Assembly (NCBI GenBank): GCA_002221725.1
Contig: NJFT01000182.1
Coordinates: forward strand, 1 to 64,000
DNA length: 64,000 nucleotides
Direction: 5' to 3'
Source of the DNA: Scedosporium boydii
Lineage: Eukaryota; Ascomycota; Sordariomycetes; Microascales; Microascaceae
This document shows, one piece after another, positions 13,101 to 25,333 of the stretch. The notes beneath the pieces were generated by a model. That model ran no database searches. It was given only the letters and a program-made list of their open reading frames with translations, and was not told the DNA's origin. Position 1 is the stretch's first letter. Each line of letters begins with the position of its first letter. A program made the translations under genes and the position numbers.

Positions 13101-15979
13101 TTTGTACTCCTGAAATTCTTCGCTGGAGGAAAGGGGGCTACGAAGTAGTCTGTGACGAAATGACCTGCCGGCTCCAAGGCATGCTGGTCACCGAGGAGGC
13201 TGATCGTCCGCCCGGCACGTGCCATTGCCCAGATCCTTGGGTTGTTCGCTCGGGGATGTGTGCAAAAGTGGATGGATGGCTTGACGCAAGATCCTCTGCC
13301 TTGGGAGATAAAGGGGTCGCCGCAGACTGTATCGATGATAATCCATTTCTCTCCATTCGATACCGGGCTGTGTAGTGTGTAGTGTGTAGTCTGGTTTCAG
13401 AGTGCAGTGTTCAGGACGTTGTGGGAATTGGGCCTGTTCTCACTCATGCACGATGACGTTATGGTTCTCTGTGTGAGGTTTCCCTGTCATGCCCCGGCCA
13501 AGGGTCCGTCTTAGAGCCACGCCCTTCTCGTCCACTGCACAGTACGACACAGTGATCATTCCCTTTCGGGTTAAGGCGCCCCGATGATCCCGGTACATCT
13601 CTCAAGAGGGCCCACGCCCCACCTTCCCGCTTCACTCTTTGGTCCTGCTCTTTCCAGCCAATTGTCAATTGATACTGTGCGAAGTTGGTACAAGCCTTTT
13701 TGAAAATTGGAAATCACAATGGACTCCTGCTTCGTCTGCTGGAAGTCGAAATTTCCACTCTCACTGGCTCTTTCTGCTCGAGCATGACAAAATACACCCG
13801 GTGCAATTCAAATTGTACTTCAGACTTCGGGGCGTGTTTGCGTCATACCTCATACCGGGAAGGTGGTTGGCTGAGCCGGTCCATTGGGCAACGCTTTTGC
13901 TTGTACTGATCTGGGAGAGTGTTCTCTGTTCTCGACGATGATTGGAACCAAACGACACCAATTATATCAGAACCTCAACTAAGAATCGACAAATTGAAGG
14001 CGAGAAGAGTAAACCTACTCTGGAAGTTACGTCGAATAAAAGAAAAGGGGAATTCGGATTGACCCTTTCCTTGCTTCTCATTTCCAGGGCATTGAAGTAA
14101 CTTCCACACTTTCTGTTACGAATGCTAGCAAGCATCTAAGTTTTCCATCAATCGATGTTGTCTTCTCCATTTTGAGGCGACGCACTTACACCCCAAACGA
14201 GGACCGCATAGATATCGAGAGGTACTGAGGTACATACAGCAACATGCGCTCGGTATCGATACATTAACACCAGCTCATCATACTCCTGCTCCTGACCTGG
14301 ACCTCCTTCATCAAATGTATGAACGGCAGGCAATTCATTTGATGCCCATAATGCTGTACACGTAAGCTCCGAGAGAGAGAAGTTTCATGTTCAATGCGCC
14401 GACTCGTTCTCCCATCAAAGAACTGGGACAGGCGGGAAAAGTGGCACCGGGTCATTGAGCTTCGTGCGAAATTGGTAGAGCGAGAACTAAACGCAGAACG
14501 ATAGCACTAAAGGGACCTAGATTACTAAGGTACTTCGTAAAGATCTGGGGGAGTGGAGAATCGTTGATGCCACATGAACTACTCCGTACACTCCACCACG
14601 CCACACCCACTCACACATGCCGCCGCACTATCAAATCCACCACGACATTTAGAACTTGAATCCACCAAATCTCAAAAAGCCAAGTTTCAACAAAGTACCT
14701 GGGGTTCAACTTAAATATTATCAATGGCATGGAGCCAATTCTCCCCCGCACAATTTCCAAGTACCCAGATACATTTGGTCACTCTCCAGACTAACACCGG
14801 ATCTAGGCGCCTCCTCGTCTTTTCTAACCCCCGCCTTCTGCCACTTGCGTCATAAGGTCGGCGAGTGTTTGAACCTTCTCCAGTTTGTCCCTTGACCCGC
14901 ATTTAGGGACGCTTCCCTGATCTCGATACATACAGGAGCCTACCAGTTTCCTGTGACGCAATTACTCGGTCCGGATATAGCGCTGGGGTTTACTCGATTT
15001 CGTCCCACCGGCGCCGCGCCTTCGAGACTTGGCTACCGGGGAGAGCGGGGGGGGTTGGGGCCAGTGGAGCTGATGAGAGCTCGGAAAACTGTTCGGAAGG
15101 GGAAATGCTCGCTTCTCCCCAGCGCCCATCTAGCCTCAAGCAGCGGCTTCGCGAGAACGTCGGCCGAGAGGCTCTAACTTCTACTCCAAGGTTTGTGCCA
15201 GAGCGCCCTCCCAAGCACGAACTAGATCAGCTGCGCTAGGAGAATTACCTAGAGTCGGGGTTTGATGGAAAGGAGACCCCACCCCCACCTCGCTTATAGG
15301 AAGCCACTGACATAGTTGGTGTCTTATCAAATACGAGGGTTTCAAAAGGACCCCTAATGCTGTTCTTCGTGTCTGTGCTCTGAGCTGTCCTGCCTTGTGT
15401 GATGCTGGCGAGCCAGGGGAGGGCTTTTGAGTTTACACCGGTGGAAATCGGTGTGTGGACTAGGCAGCCACTCCCCGCGGGTAGAGTTGAGAAGGGCCGA
15501 CAAGGCGGGGATAGGCAGAGCAAAACACCAGATGTAGTTTGGAGATAGGCGATTGGGTTGGCGTTGGAAAAGAGGCGCTGCCTGCTTCCACAATGATTGC
15601 AGTCGCGAGCGTTTTTTGCTCGGTATTTCGACATCTGTTTTGTCATGGCCACGAGGAGTAGGAAACAGATATCCTGCTGCGTGTGTCAGGGCCCCGTGCG
15701 AGATATCAATCAACATAAGCGAGAGCACCATCGTGTGCTACCCAAAGACTGGAATCAATTAGGCTTTTGATTAACCCTCTTCTAAACTGGTCAACCCGTC
15801 CCATATATGCGCCGGTGCAATGAAAGCAAATGTACAAAAGAAAAACCCCCAACTTCTCAAATCCATACAAGAAAACGTCAACACCACGGCACCCTAAGCA
15901 TACCCTCCTTCGTGTCCCCTAAAAGTGCAAAGCAATCTCTTCCAATGTTCGCCTTCCACATCTCCCCGCTGTAAATAAA
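7187..15979. other. 8.8-kb gene-free region
   Basis: Nothing here is convincingly coding on either strand. The frames that do open, such as 10934-11569, show no domain and run through repeat words. Visible structure: a duplicated ATACAGGGGC at about 7760-7780, a pyrimidine tract with a long T run at about 9675-9713, three tandem GTGTAGT units at 13370-13390, TACTTCGTA-type words at 10037, 10900, 13139 and 14531, TACTGAGGTA at 10924 and 14223, TACAATTGTA at 12691 and ATCAATTGAT at 8708. The right end (about 15780-15979) is probably the 3' UTR of the SF3B1 gene on the minus strand. Confidence 0.55.
13370..13390. repeat. Three tandem 7-bp units
   Basis: GTGTAGT is repeated three times without interruption. 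It is an intergenic microsatellite with no gene nearby. Confidence 0.85.
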
Positions 15980-18900
15980 TTACAAGATAATAGCTAGTTC
16001 CGGACGGTCAATCTTCTCTTCGCTGAGGTTGGGATAGTACGGCACCATGGCGTCAGCGCACTGGACGTAGGCATCGTTATAGAGCCTCCAGTACGGCTGT
16101 CGCACCTTGCGTGCCGGATGGAAAAGACCTGCCCAGACATAGTTCATAACAATGCCGGGGCCAACGGCCATGCGGATGGCCTCAATGGCCTCGATGATGC
16201 GGTCGATGACGTGTGGGCTCGTCTCGAAGAGGTTAGGGTAAAGGAGGTTCAGTAGGTGAACCATTGCATCTTCGCAGCCGAGACCAACGACACCGAGGGC
16301 AATGTGCTTGACAACGGACGCCGCCGTCTGTCGATGAACTTGGTCTCTGTCGATAAGAGCATCTTCGAGTAGTGGCGTTACGGCGTAGACGTAATCTTTG
16401 GCCATCTCACCAATGTACTCGAACAAGAACGAAAGAGACTTGAGAACACCGTTTTGCACGTTGAGTTCGGGCACGCGGTACTCGTTCATGAGTGCCGGTA
16501 GGACCGTGAACGGAGCGCAAGTTTCGGCAACAATACCGATGGCGACGGCCGTGTTGACTCGGGACTGTCGCTCTTGCACTCGGAGGTTGTTCAGCAGAGT
16601 TGCAAGGACATCCTGCGGACCGATAGCCTTGGCAATGAAACCAAACGTGTTGTTGGCAGCACGCCGGATGCCCTTCTTGTGAGCCTTGAGCATATCGAGG
16701 AGTTCGAAACAGATACGCATCCACTCCCTTGCATTGACGCTCTCTGGACCACGATCAGCGATGCGTCCAACCAAGTCGATCGTATTCTCTTGGACCTTCT
16801 CGTGCCGGTTGCGGAGAATTGGCGTAAGTCGTGGTAGGAGATCCCGAATGGGGGGTTGCATTTGCGCAATCCCGACCACAGTGACGATGGACCTGAGAGC
16901 TCCCAGGATGGATCCAAGAACTTCCGGATACTCCTCTCCGAGGTACTCGTAAAGCACAATGCCGAGTTTACCCATGAGAGCGTCCTCGCCGCACTGCTTC
17001 ATGACCATGGCGATTCGTGAAATGAGGTCTGCAGCCTGCTGTCGCACGGTTGCGGATTTGTTGTTCAACCTCCACAAGATAGTGCTGACAATCTGGGGCA
17101 GGTAAGGCTTGCATCGCGTGCCTAAGGCGTTGACTACCGAGCCAAAGCCGTTAAGCATCACGATGTCCTCAACACTCTGCTCCTGGAATGCATGAAGAAT
17201 ACCATCGATAAGGCGCTCCTCCAACCGCTCACCAATATCCGCGGCACCAAGACTAGCGACAACCTTCTCCACTGTTTCCACCGTCATCTTCCGGTAAGGC
17301 TCACTTTCGTCCTTGAGATTAACCACGATCCGTTCCAAGATCTCGCTGGCGCCGACCTTTTGGCCCAGATCGACGGTCGTCTCCACTACCTGCCTGTAGA
17401 TACGTTTATCCAGAGCCATTCGCCTCACCCAGAAACTCTTGAAGAATTCATCCAGAACGTGCTCCTTTAGATATCCCGCGGTGACGCCCTCGGTGCTCGA
17501 GCATTGTGACACTACCTTAAGCACAACCTTCTTCATCTCCTCATCTGGAGACGAAAACTCTCGTAGCAGGATCTCCATGATTTGACTGGTATAGTAGTTG
17601 GCGTACTCCTCATCCATCAACGGGATGATGTGGCCGACAGCCTTAAGGAAGCCGGCTAAACCTTTTCCTCGTTGCTTACGAGCTCCAGTCCACAAGGGGT
17701 TCAAGATATCGTCGAAGCTCTCGATACCGTATGGGTTGGACGCCTCCGCCAGGGCAGCAATTGCTAAACTGGTGACAGTCCGAACCTTGGTCTGCTCATC
17801 GTTAAGATTAGGACCTATGCACTCGACGAGGCCTTTGAGATGGGGCAACACAGCACACCCCATGAGGATGGGAATCTGCTGCACAATCTTCACACCGGTA
17901 TGGCGCGCCTGCCATGATTTCTTGCTGCGACAAACAGCACGAAGGAAGGGGAGGAGTGCAGGGATACCAAGGGCGGATGCGACGACGGCAAAGGCTCGTG
18001 CGGTTGTATTGCGGACGTATTCGTCGACATGGTCGATATCTGGCCTCATGGTGCTGATCATTGTCGCAAGTCCGGCGGCCTTGCTGAGATTGGAGATAAT
18101 TTCACGACCTTCCACACGGGCATAATAATCTTGGTCGATAAGGAGCGGCTCAATAACGACCAGGATCTTGTGAACATATGGTCGCACCAGATCGTCGAGT
18201 TTGTAGAGGATACGGTCAATGACCTTGACCAAGAGATGGCGTTCCTGGTCCTCGAGAGTTTTTTCCATCAACAGAGGTAGGATTTGATCAAAGAGGGGCC
18301 CCGCACCAAAGTTTCTGGCGTTGTCCGTGAGCTGACGCAGCGCAGTTTTACGCATTGGCGGGGTGCCGTTCTTTACCTTCAAGAGTAGCCTCATGATCTT
18401 CCGCTCCTTCAGTTGATCGACAGTGAGAACATTCTCGTCCGCGCCATCGGCAAGCTTTCCAAAGTAGGCCATGTCTTCCGGCTTGAAGAATTGGAGGTCT
18501 CCCATACCGGGAATCTCAGCAGCCATAGGCTTCCCACTCAGCCTGACCGCGTTGGGATCCTGCATCATGAAGCCGGTCTGAGAAGCGGGTGTCGCAGCCA
18601 CGCGATGGGCCGGCGCTCTAACAGGCTCGTAACCAGGAGGTGGCTGGAGGATTTTATATCCCTGATCTTCTCCGGGAAGAAGAGCGTCGAGCTCTTCATC
18701 ACTAATGGGCATGTTGCGAACGTCGACAGGAAAGCCTGGAGGGAGAGCGCCTCCAACTTGGGAGGGATGCGCTGGGGTCACAGCGGCTTGGCCGGCGGCG
18801 GGAGTGGCGACGGGGGCTTGATCCCATCGAGACTTCTTCTTGGGGGCTTCTTCCCCAGGGGTGGGTATCGCGGGGGCTTGGTCCCATCGAGACCGTTTGG

Positions 18901-19630
18901 CCTTGACAGGCTCGGCTGGGGCGGGTTCTTCGGCTGCAGTCGACGAAACATCCCACCTCTTCTTTCGCTTCCGAACAGCCGTGACCTCCTCAGTGGGCCC
19001 GGCCTCGGCATTCTCTTTATCACCTTCCTTCAGAGTCGGAATACCCTCCTTATGCTCACCCTCCTCCCCGACCTTGCCAAGTTGTTTAGACGCAATCTCT
19101 CGTCGAACGCGTTCTTCCTCACGCTCCAGCTCGCGTATTTCCATCACCTCGCGATAGCTCGTTCCATCTTCAGGGGCGCTAGCTTGGCGATTCGCCGCGA
19201 AGGGATCAGCTCGGGTGTCGGTGAGAACGCGATCGAACCGGCGCTTTTGATAATCTGTTTCGCGATCGATGATGCGGGTGCTCCGTTCGCCTCGACCGGC
19301 AAGGAGATCGTCATCGCCGACCCCGTTACCATGCGATATATCGTCAATCACGGCCTTGGGGGCGGTGTATTGGCCCACAAGGCGTCTCGAGCTGTCGCCA
19401 TCCTCCATCACCTCATCATCATCCTCATCCGCAGCCGGGATGGAGGTGTGGTATCCGGCATATTTATCGGCGCCATCGCGGTCGTAGAGATCGGTATCGA
19501 AAGAGTCCGTCAGCTTCTGCTTGGTCGAATCGGATCGTTGGTTTGCAGGGTCAAAGGTCCGCGAACTCTTCTTGGCCGCGTTCCGCTCAGCTTGGAGCTT
19601 CCTGATCGTTTCGAAATCCGCGTCAGACAT
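15980..19630 (-). CDS. SF3B1: Splicing factor 3B subunit 1 (SF3b155)
   Basis: One uninterrupted frame of 1216 aa (human protein about 1300). The product is the HEAT-repeat scaffold of the SF3b part of U2 snRNP, which clamps the pre-mRNA branch site in the nucleus. The N-terminal 460 residues are charged and carry three RWD-type U2AF-ligand motifs at residues 225-227, 248-250 and 268-270, then a stretch beginning [11 protein letters not shown] (310-320) that matches the p14-contact region. The rest is HEAT repeats to the C-terminus, nearly collinear with the human protein. Lys615, in TKVRT, is the position of human Lys700, the cancer hotspot, and is unchanged. The ATG at 19630 is the first in frame and opens with [10 protein letters not shown]. 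The lack of introns is notable in a window where most conserved genes have them. Orthologues are Prp10 in S. pombe and Hsh155 in S. cerevisiae. Confidence 0.98.
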   Translation of the reverse strand: MSDADFETIRKLQAERNAAKKSSRTFDPANQRSDSTKQKLTDSFDTDLYDRDGADKYAGYHTSIPAADEDDDEVMEDGDSSRRLVGQYTAPKAVIDDISHGNGVGDDDLLAGRGERSTRIIDRETDYQKRRFDRVLTDTRADPFAANRQASAPEDGTSYREVMEIRELEREEERVRREIASKQLGKVGEEGEHKEGIPTLKEGDKENAEAGPTEEVTAVRKRKKRWDVSSTAAEEPAPAEPVKAKRSRWDQAPAIPTPGEEAPKKKSRWDQAPVATPAAGQAAVTPAHPSQVGGALPPGFPVDVRNMPISDEELDALLPGEDQGYKILQPPPGYEPVRAPAHRVAATPASQTGFMMQDPNAVRLSGKPMAAEIPGMGDLQFFKPEDMAYFGKLADGADENVLTVDQLKERKIMRLLLKVKNGTPPMRKTALRQLTDNARNFGAGPLFDQILPLLMEKTLEDQERHLLVKVIDRILYKLDDLVRPYVHKILVVIEPLLIDQDYYARVEGREIISNLSKAAGLATMISTMRPDIDHVDEYVRNTTARAFAVVASALGIPALLPFLRAVCRSKKSWQARHTGVKIVQQIPILMGCAVLPHLKGLVECIGPNLNDEQTKVRTVTSLAIAALAEASNPYGIESFDDILNPLWTGARKQRGKGLAGFLKAVGHIIPLMDEEYANYYTSQIMEILLREFSSPDEEMKKVVLKVVSQCSSTEGVTAGYLKEHVLDEFFKSFWVRRMALDKRIYRQVVETTVDLGQKVGASEILERIVVNLKDESEPYRKMTVETVEKVVASLGAADIGERLEERLIDGILHAFQEQSVEDIVMLNGFGSVVNALGTRCKPYLPQIVSTILWRLNNKSATVRQQAADLISRIAMVMKQCGEDALMGKLGIVLYEYLGEEYPEVLGSILGALRSIVTVVGIAQMQPPIRDLLPRLTPILRNRHEKVQENTIDLVGRIADRGPESVNAREWMRICFELLDMLKAHKKGIRRAANNTFGFIAKAIGPQDVLATLLNNLRVQERQSRVNTAVAIGIVAETCAPFTVLPALMNEYRVPELNVQNGVLKSLSFLFEYIGEMAKDYVYAVTPLLEDALIDRDQVHRQTAASVVKHIALGVVGLGCEDAMVHLLNLLYPNLFETSPHVIDRIIEAIEAIRMAVGPGIVMNYVWAGLFHPARKVRQPYWRLYNDAYVQCADAMVPYYPNLSEEKIDRPELAIIL

Positions 19631-20490
19631 GGTCGGCTACGGAAAAGTGCATGACATGGCACACGCCTTTTTTGTAAGATTCCTCTTGTGAAATGCGCCG
19701 AGCAAGCGCATTGAGATATGATATCGTGTGCCTTGGCGTTTTTTAATGATGGATGAGTTCGATGGAAAGAGGTTTTTCATCGAAGAAACTTTGCGCGACG
19801 AGGCTGTTGTCTTGGTCCTGTGCTGATAAATGCCGAGGATTTGCCGCATTAGGCATCCCTTGATCCCTTGACAGTTGGTCCTGCGGCAACATCGACAACC
19901 ATTGAGCCCACGTATTATTGATCAACAGTATGATGCCGAAATTCCCTTTCAGTCGCTGTGCCCGAAAAGATGCGCAAAAAGTTTTGATGCTCATCAGCTA
20001 CATCAGGAAGCGACTGCTACGTATTACCCACCGGATCAACACTCATCAGAGGGCAGGATATATGATGTTGGATTGAGCCCACTACGCCAAAAATGAGCGA
20101 CAACAATTGATGCCATTCTGTAGTGGATGTCCACATAATTGGAATTAAACCTGTTGCCACACTTACCCCAACATATGAGCTCACCAAGCTTTTTACCTGA
20201 GGCCAATATCCCGCTTTCATAGACTAGTTAGCGTCACCGACACCCAGTATCCCATCGAGGCCAGCGAGAAACAAGCCTAAAAGCCGGGTTGTGAATAGCT
20301 TCGTTCGCCTCCTGATGCGGACTGGAGTCGTTTTTAAGCATGGCTCCTCCCGCAATTTTTTTCCGTGTCAAATTTAGAATCTAAGGACAACCAACGCTGC
20401 TCAGTCTGCTCAATCATCTCAGTAAGTGTAAGACGGGCACTAAAAGGCCTAGAGATGCTTCGACTTTCCTCTCGGCACTTGGACGAGGCT
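19631..20490. other. Spacer between SF3B1 and OGG1
   Basis: Both flanking genes are on the minus strand, so this 860-bp stretch holds the SF3B1 promoter and 5' leader and the OGG1 3' end. No gene was found in it. There are no copies of the dispersed TACTTCGTA word. Confidence 0.6.
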
Positions 20491-21830
20491 TTATGGTTTT
20501 ATTTTGGTGCTGATTCGAATCCTCGTACTTCTTCTTACTTGCGTCTTCAGATCATTATCCTGGAGAAGCTCCCTCGTCGACAACTTAAAATCGGGCACGT
20601 CAGCCATCTTTAAGCTGTCCCGGCGTCTCTTCTTAGGAACAGTCGTCTTCTGTGCTGTCTCTTCAATTTTCACCTCCGCAGCAGCTACATCTTCCTTTTT
20701 CCCCGCCCGATCAGAGAAAGTTCTAAGGTCGGCTGTGAAAAGAACGGAATGTGCCCAACCCGCCTCCTTGCCCCAAAGTTCACGGAAGAAATCCCCTACC
20801 GCATCGTACGTGCTCAAGTTAAAGGTTTTTGTCTTCCCTTTCCCAAACTTATAATCTCTCTGAGCTATCTGCCATACGTGAGTATCAATGGGGACGGCCT
20901 CCGCCCAACCAAGCCCCATCAGGCAGACGCAGTCGGCGACCTTGGGACCCACGCCGGCTAGCTGGAGAAGCTCCGTGTGAGCGGCCTTGTACGTGATAAC
21001 TAAATCATTACCGGATGAATCGAGAATCGGAGTTTGAGGAAATGCCGGATTGTCGGGGTTCCGAAGGCTATTCAGCCAACCCTTCGGCTTCGAGGCGACA
21101 ATCTGAGCTGTTTTGGCGATGTACTTGGCCCGATATCCGAATCCTAGGCTTCGTAATTGCGATTCAACTTCTTCGCCTGTTAAGGCCTCGGGTTCAGGAA
21201 AGTCATGGAAAGGCACATCTCCGATATGACCGATAAGAGGCCCATACGCTACACAGAGTTTGTGGACCTACACAAACATTAGCAACGCTGCCGCTAGACA
21301 TGTATCAACATATCTCCGTGCTAACCATCTGTGATATCCTTGAGATGTTGTTGTTGCTACTGCAGATGAAACTGACAAGAGTTTCCCAAGCATCTTGAGT
21401 AAGGATTCGAACACCAGTAAACTGTGGTGCCCGTTTGCGGAAATTCGGATCAGTCGCAGACCATTGCTTATACAGAGACTCTAGGTCAACCCTCAAGCTC
21501 AAGTAATGTCTTAAGAGAGCCTCCGTGTCATCTACTTGGGTTTCCCGTGAACCTTGGCATTTGGAAAGCGTTTCTGGCCAGATGACCCTGTAATGCAGGT
21601 GAGTAGCATCTTGTCGTAGGGATACAATACGCCCGTTCAGGGTGCAGGACCTGCAGCAATCAGTTACGCATTGTTTCGAGATGCAATAGAGGATAAAATG
21701 GTTCAACAAACCATTCGTCATCAAACTTTCTCCATCGGAAAGATTGCCCGCATCTAAGAGTGGTATCGATGCAGAGCTCTTTCAAATTCAGGGGCAGCTT
21801 CCGCCATTCAGCTGCCCGGATCCTACTCAT
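20491..21830 (-). CDS. OGG1: 8-oxoguanine DNA glycosylase/AP lyase
   Basis: Predicted exons (minus strand) are 21830-21712, 21650-21326 and 21267-20491, giving 406 aa. Introns are 61 nt (GTTTGT donor) and 58 nt (GTTAGC donor, GCTAAT branch site). The enzyme removes 8-oxoguanine opposite cytosine and nicks the strand, starting base excision repair. Seen: the N-terminal OGG segment with CGQSFRWRK (residues 27-35), the helical core motif FICSSNNNISRI (134-145), and the helix-hairpin-helix GVGPKVADC with catalytic Lys257 followed by PIDTHVW with Asp276, matching human Lys249 and Asp268. A basic stretch PKKRRRD near the C-terminus looks like a nuclear signal. The ATG at 21830 is preceded in frame by a stop with no other ATG between. 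It is head-to-head with the U2AF gene, 531 bp apart. Confidence 0.96.
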
Positions 21831-22361
21831 CTCTTGGGGTTCGAGAGGAGAGGAATGAGTATAATTACCACCGGATTTATATCATATATTTCAAGTATAT
21901 CGAAGTCTCTCCTGCTTGTAAATGGCTTTGCTCCTCTTCCGTGGTATGAAACAGGAGCGCTCCCGAGGCTGTCCAGAACATGCCTGCAACTCACCAGTGC
22001 CATTAAAGTTGAAGTCCCTACTCAGCCACAGGCCTTTGCCACAGCACAATGCTCAATGCTCACAAGCACCTCCCAGCGTCACATTCTCACAACTGTGATT
22101 GGGTAGGCGCTATGACCACCACCCTCGAAAAAGTTCCAGCCTCACCTCACGCAGCAGCAGTTGCTTGGATCAATGCCAGGTGCAGCTTCCTTTACTTCAT
22201 GCCTGCTCCACCAGAGTTACAAAAGCAAAAACACCATCGTAGAGAGATTTCCATCTATTTTTTTTTTCCTTCTGCACAACACATTTGCAAGCCCATTCTT
22301 TTTTCTTTAAGCCGTTGTGAAATCATCCACCACAAGTCTTCAGAAGGGCGCTCGCATTACG
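21831..22361. promoter_or_regulatory. Shared divergent promoter, OGG1 / U2AF large subunit
   Basis: The 531 bp between two opposed start codons must carry both promoters and both 5' leaders. An ATTGG (inverted CCAAT box) lies at 22098-22102. A T-rich tract at about 22258-22312 precedes the U2AF start. Whether the two genes are co-regulated cannot be seen from sequence. Confidence 0.6.
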
Positions 22362-24322
22362 ATGAACGGCGAGGGCTACTCTCGAGGTATGTTTTCTCTA
22401 GCTCCTACCTTGTTCGGCAGATTTTCTGACAGCTCTAATAGACGGTGGCCGGAAGCGGGATTATGCCGTAAGTCTCTCATCACACTATTTCAAATCGTTC
22501 ACTCATTGACACATCCATTACAGTCGCGTGGCGACCGCGGCGAGGAGCATAGGCGAGATCGCGACCGAGACCGAGACCGAGACCGAGACGGGCGCCGCGA
22601 GCGACGACGATCGAGATCCCCCAATTACCGAAGCTCCAGGCGCCGCGACGATGAAACCGATGCGTATTCTTCGAGCCGAAGCCACAGGGATCGAGAGCGG
22701 GAAGATCGGTACTCTGGCCGAGAGAGGCGTGGAGGCGAGCGCGAGTGGGACCGTGATCGAGGCTCTCGTAGGGATGGTAGGAGGGACGAAGATGAACGGC
22801 CTGCCAGGCGAGAAAGACCTGATGCTTTTGACGATAGACGCCGTGGCGGACGCGACAGGGATGACTTTGGTGGTCGTGACCGGCGTAGAAGCCCATCTCC
22901 TCCCCCGAAGCCTCGCGAGCCTACTCCCGATTTGACCGACGTAATCCCGATCCTTGAACGCAAGCGCCGCCTCACGCAATGGGATATTAAGCCACCCGGG
23001 TATGAGAACGTCACTGCGGAACAGGCCAAGCTGTCGGGAATGTTCCCGTTGCCTGGCGCACCCCGCCAGCAAGCCATGGACCCGGGCAAGCTGCAAGCGT
23101 TTATGAATCAACCGACTTCGCAAGTAAACCGAGACGCTTTGAAGCCTACCCATTCACGTCAATCGAAACGACTCCTGGTATACAATGTCCCGCCCTCCCT
23201 AACCGACGAGGCCCTGCAGTCCTTCTTCAATCTGCAACTTAATGGTCTGAACGTTATCGAGGGCACGGATCCTTGTACCAGCTGTCAGGTATCAAAGGAC
23301 CACACATTCGCCCTTGCCGAGTTTAGGTCTGCCGCAGACGCTACTGTTGCTTTGGCTTTAGACGGAATATCTGTGGATGCTGATGAGGCCATGGCAAATA
23401 ACGGATCTGCCGAGCCTAAGGGACTCGAGATTAAACGCCCTAAGGATTATATTGTTCCCGCGATAGTGGATACGCCTTACGAGCCTGGCGTCGTCTCCAA
23501 CGTTGTTCCTGACACGCCTAATAAGATCAGCATCGCCGACCTTCCTACGTACCTTACTGATGAACAAGCCACTGAACTCCTCGTCTCTTTTGGCGAGCTC
23601 AAGTCTTTTGTTCTTCTTCGAGACCAGCATACCGACGAATCGCGGGTAAGTATCTAAATACTCACTTCACTGAATTGCAAGTCTAGGGCTCCGTCGCTAA
23701 CTATTCTAAAGGGCATTGCCTTCTGCGAGTACGTCGATCCTTCGGTTACAGATATTGCGATTGATGGACTCAACGGTATGGAGCTTGGCGACAAGAAACT
23801 CAAGGTCAGAAAGGCCAGCATTGGCATTAAACAAGTCTCGGGCATCGAGATGGGAGTCAATGCAATGTCTATGCTTGCCGGAACAACGTCCACGGAGAGC
23901 GAGGAGAGCTCAGTTGTTCAGCTGCTTAACATGGTAACTCCGGATGAACTGATGGACAATGACGATTATGAAGGTAATAATCCCTTCCCAAGTATGCGCA
24001 TAAACTTATGCTAATGCGACTTAGAAATCTGCGAGGATGTTCGCGATGAGTGCGCCAAGTTTGGTACCATCGTTGCCCTCAAGGTCCCGCGACCTGTTGG
24101 TGGCAGCAGACAGTCACCTGGCGTCGGAAAGATTTATGTCAAGTTCTCGACAAAGGACTCGGCAACGAACGCTCTTCGAGCCTTAGCCGGTAGGAAATTT
24201 GCTGACCGGACCGTCGTCACGACTTATTTCCCGGAGGTAAGCATTAGTCCCTATCCCCTACGGTGCCAGCGCATGCATTATTAACTATGGCATAGGAAAA
24301 TTTCGAGGTTGGAGCGTGGTAA
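22362..24322 (+). CDS. U2AF2: U2 snRNP auxiliary factor large subunit (U2AF65)
   Basis: Six predicted exons: 22362-22386, 22442-22467, 22524-23645, 23712-23973, 24025-24236 and 24296-24322, giving 557 aa. All donors are GTATGT, GTAAGT, GTAATA or GTAAGC and the frame is kept throughout. The protein binds the polypyrimidine tract and recruits U2 snRNP to the branch site. Seen: an Arg/Asp/Ser-rich N-terminus with an RD dipeptide run and RRRSRSP; a conserved segment with QWDIKPPGYENV; RRM1 at about 232-320; RRM2 at about 350-427; and a C-terminal UHM-type RRM at about 464-552 with NMVTPDEL and VRDECAKFG, almost identical to the human third RRM. The protein ends ENFEVGAW. Two very short 5' exons (25 and 26 nt) are unusual but in frame. 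The orthologue is Prp2 in S. pombe. Its binding partner SF3B1 lies nearby. Confidence 0.97.
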
Positions 24323-25333
24323 AAGGATGTATTGGACGGTTTTGCACTTCGTAGGAGCAATAGGGAATCACGGTTCGCCCCCCTTTCGGCTACCCGTACC
24401 GCAACTCAAGGTGAAGATGGTGAGAAGTTTCCGAAGTTACTGCGTCGCGAAGGGAGAACAGGGAGGGAACGCCGCCAAGGTATGAAAGGCATTGTAAAAT
24501 AGTTTCATTCAATGACACAAAAAATTTGAGAATACGAGACGAAAATTATGATATATTATATTGCTGGCTACTACGGTATTTCAATGCATCTCACTCAGGG
24601 AGACGAGACTGAGCCCTGGGACTTGACGACTGTTAGCTTCGAAGAACCCAGATAAACGTTCAATAAATGGGCATGAGTTTCCATGAACAATCAGAAGTCC
24701 ATTACATTCATTGGATCCGGAGACCCTAACATAAGAGGTACCAGAAAAAAGTTTGTTTGGTGTCATCAGAGCATGTAGGAAAGGAAGAGGAAATAAACGA
24801 TGATGAGTACATACCATAACTCGGGCCAAATGCTGTCCATTGATAAGGCTGCAAAGGGAGATGACTTCAGGAACTCGCCTCGAAAGTTAGAACGGCCCGC
24901 TGAGAAAGCTCATGTTAAATCCAAACGGGGGCATAGTAGCCATGAGCTACTGCATGGCTCTACAATAAGACGAGCATGTCTTGCAATATTCCTCACCAAG
25001 CAAGGTGCTGTCCAGAGGATTTCGGGAGTGCAACAGAAATTTGAGGGATGAAGTTTTCGTCGAGCCAGAGCCGTTTTGTAGCAAAAGCCAAGATTGCATC
25101 TGGAATGCTTAGTCAGAAATCCAAATCACGTGAATAATTGGAGACTTTGTTGTCGCAAGGTTAAGAGGTAGTTGAGAGGGGCCCTAATTACGCGAATTTT
25201 CGCCGACAGCCCCCCTCAGCCCTCAGACACAGGTAACTTTTTTTCGCTTCCCGACGAAGTCCAACATCGACTTTTTTCCCGTAACCGCATCACCAAGTCC
25301 AATCGACAACCCCCGACCTCAACAACCGACAAA
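24323..25333. other. Spacer between U2AF and RPS13 with RPS13 promoter elements
   Basis: No gene was found. The left part is the U2AF 3' end. The right part is the RPS13 promoter: a CACGTG box at 25127-25132, an ATTGG (inverted CCAAT) at 25137-25141, and a C+T-rich leader running to the start codon. Confidence 0.55.

Noticed and set aside
14460..14520. TTGGTAGAGCG, resembling a tRNA A box
   Set aside because: No B box at the right distance and no acceptor or anticodon pairing.
18413..19654. 413-codon frame antisense to SF3B1
   Set aside because: Shadow of a strongly conserved gene on the other strand.
22518..23153. Long minus-strand frame opposite the U2AF N-terminus
   Set aside because: Arises from the Arg/Asp-codon repeat of the real gene.
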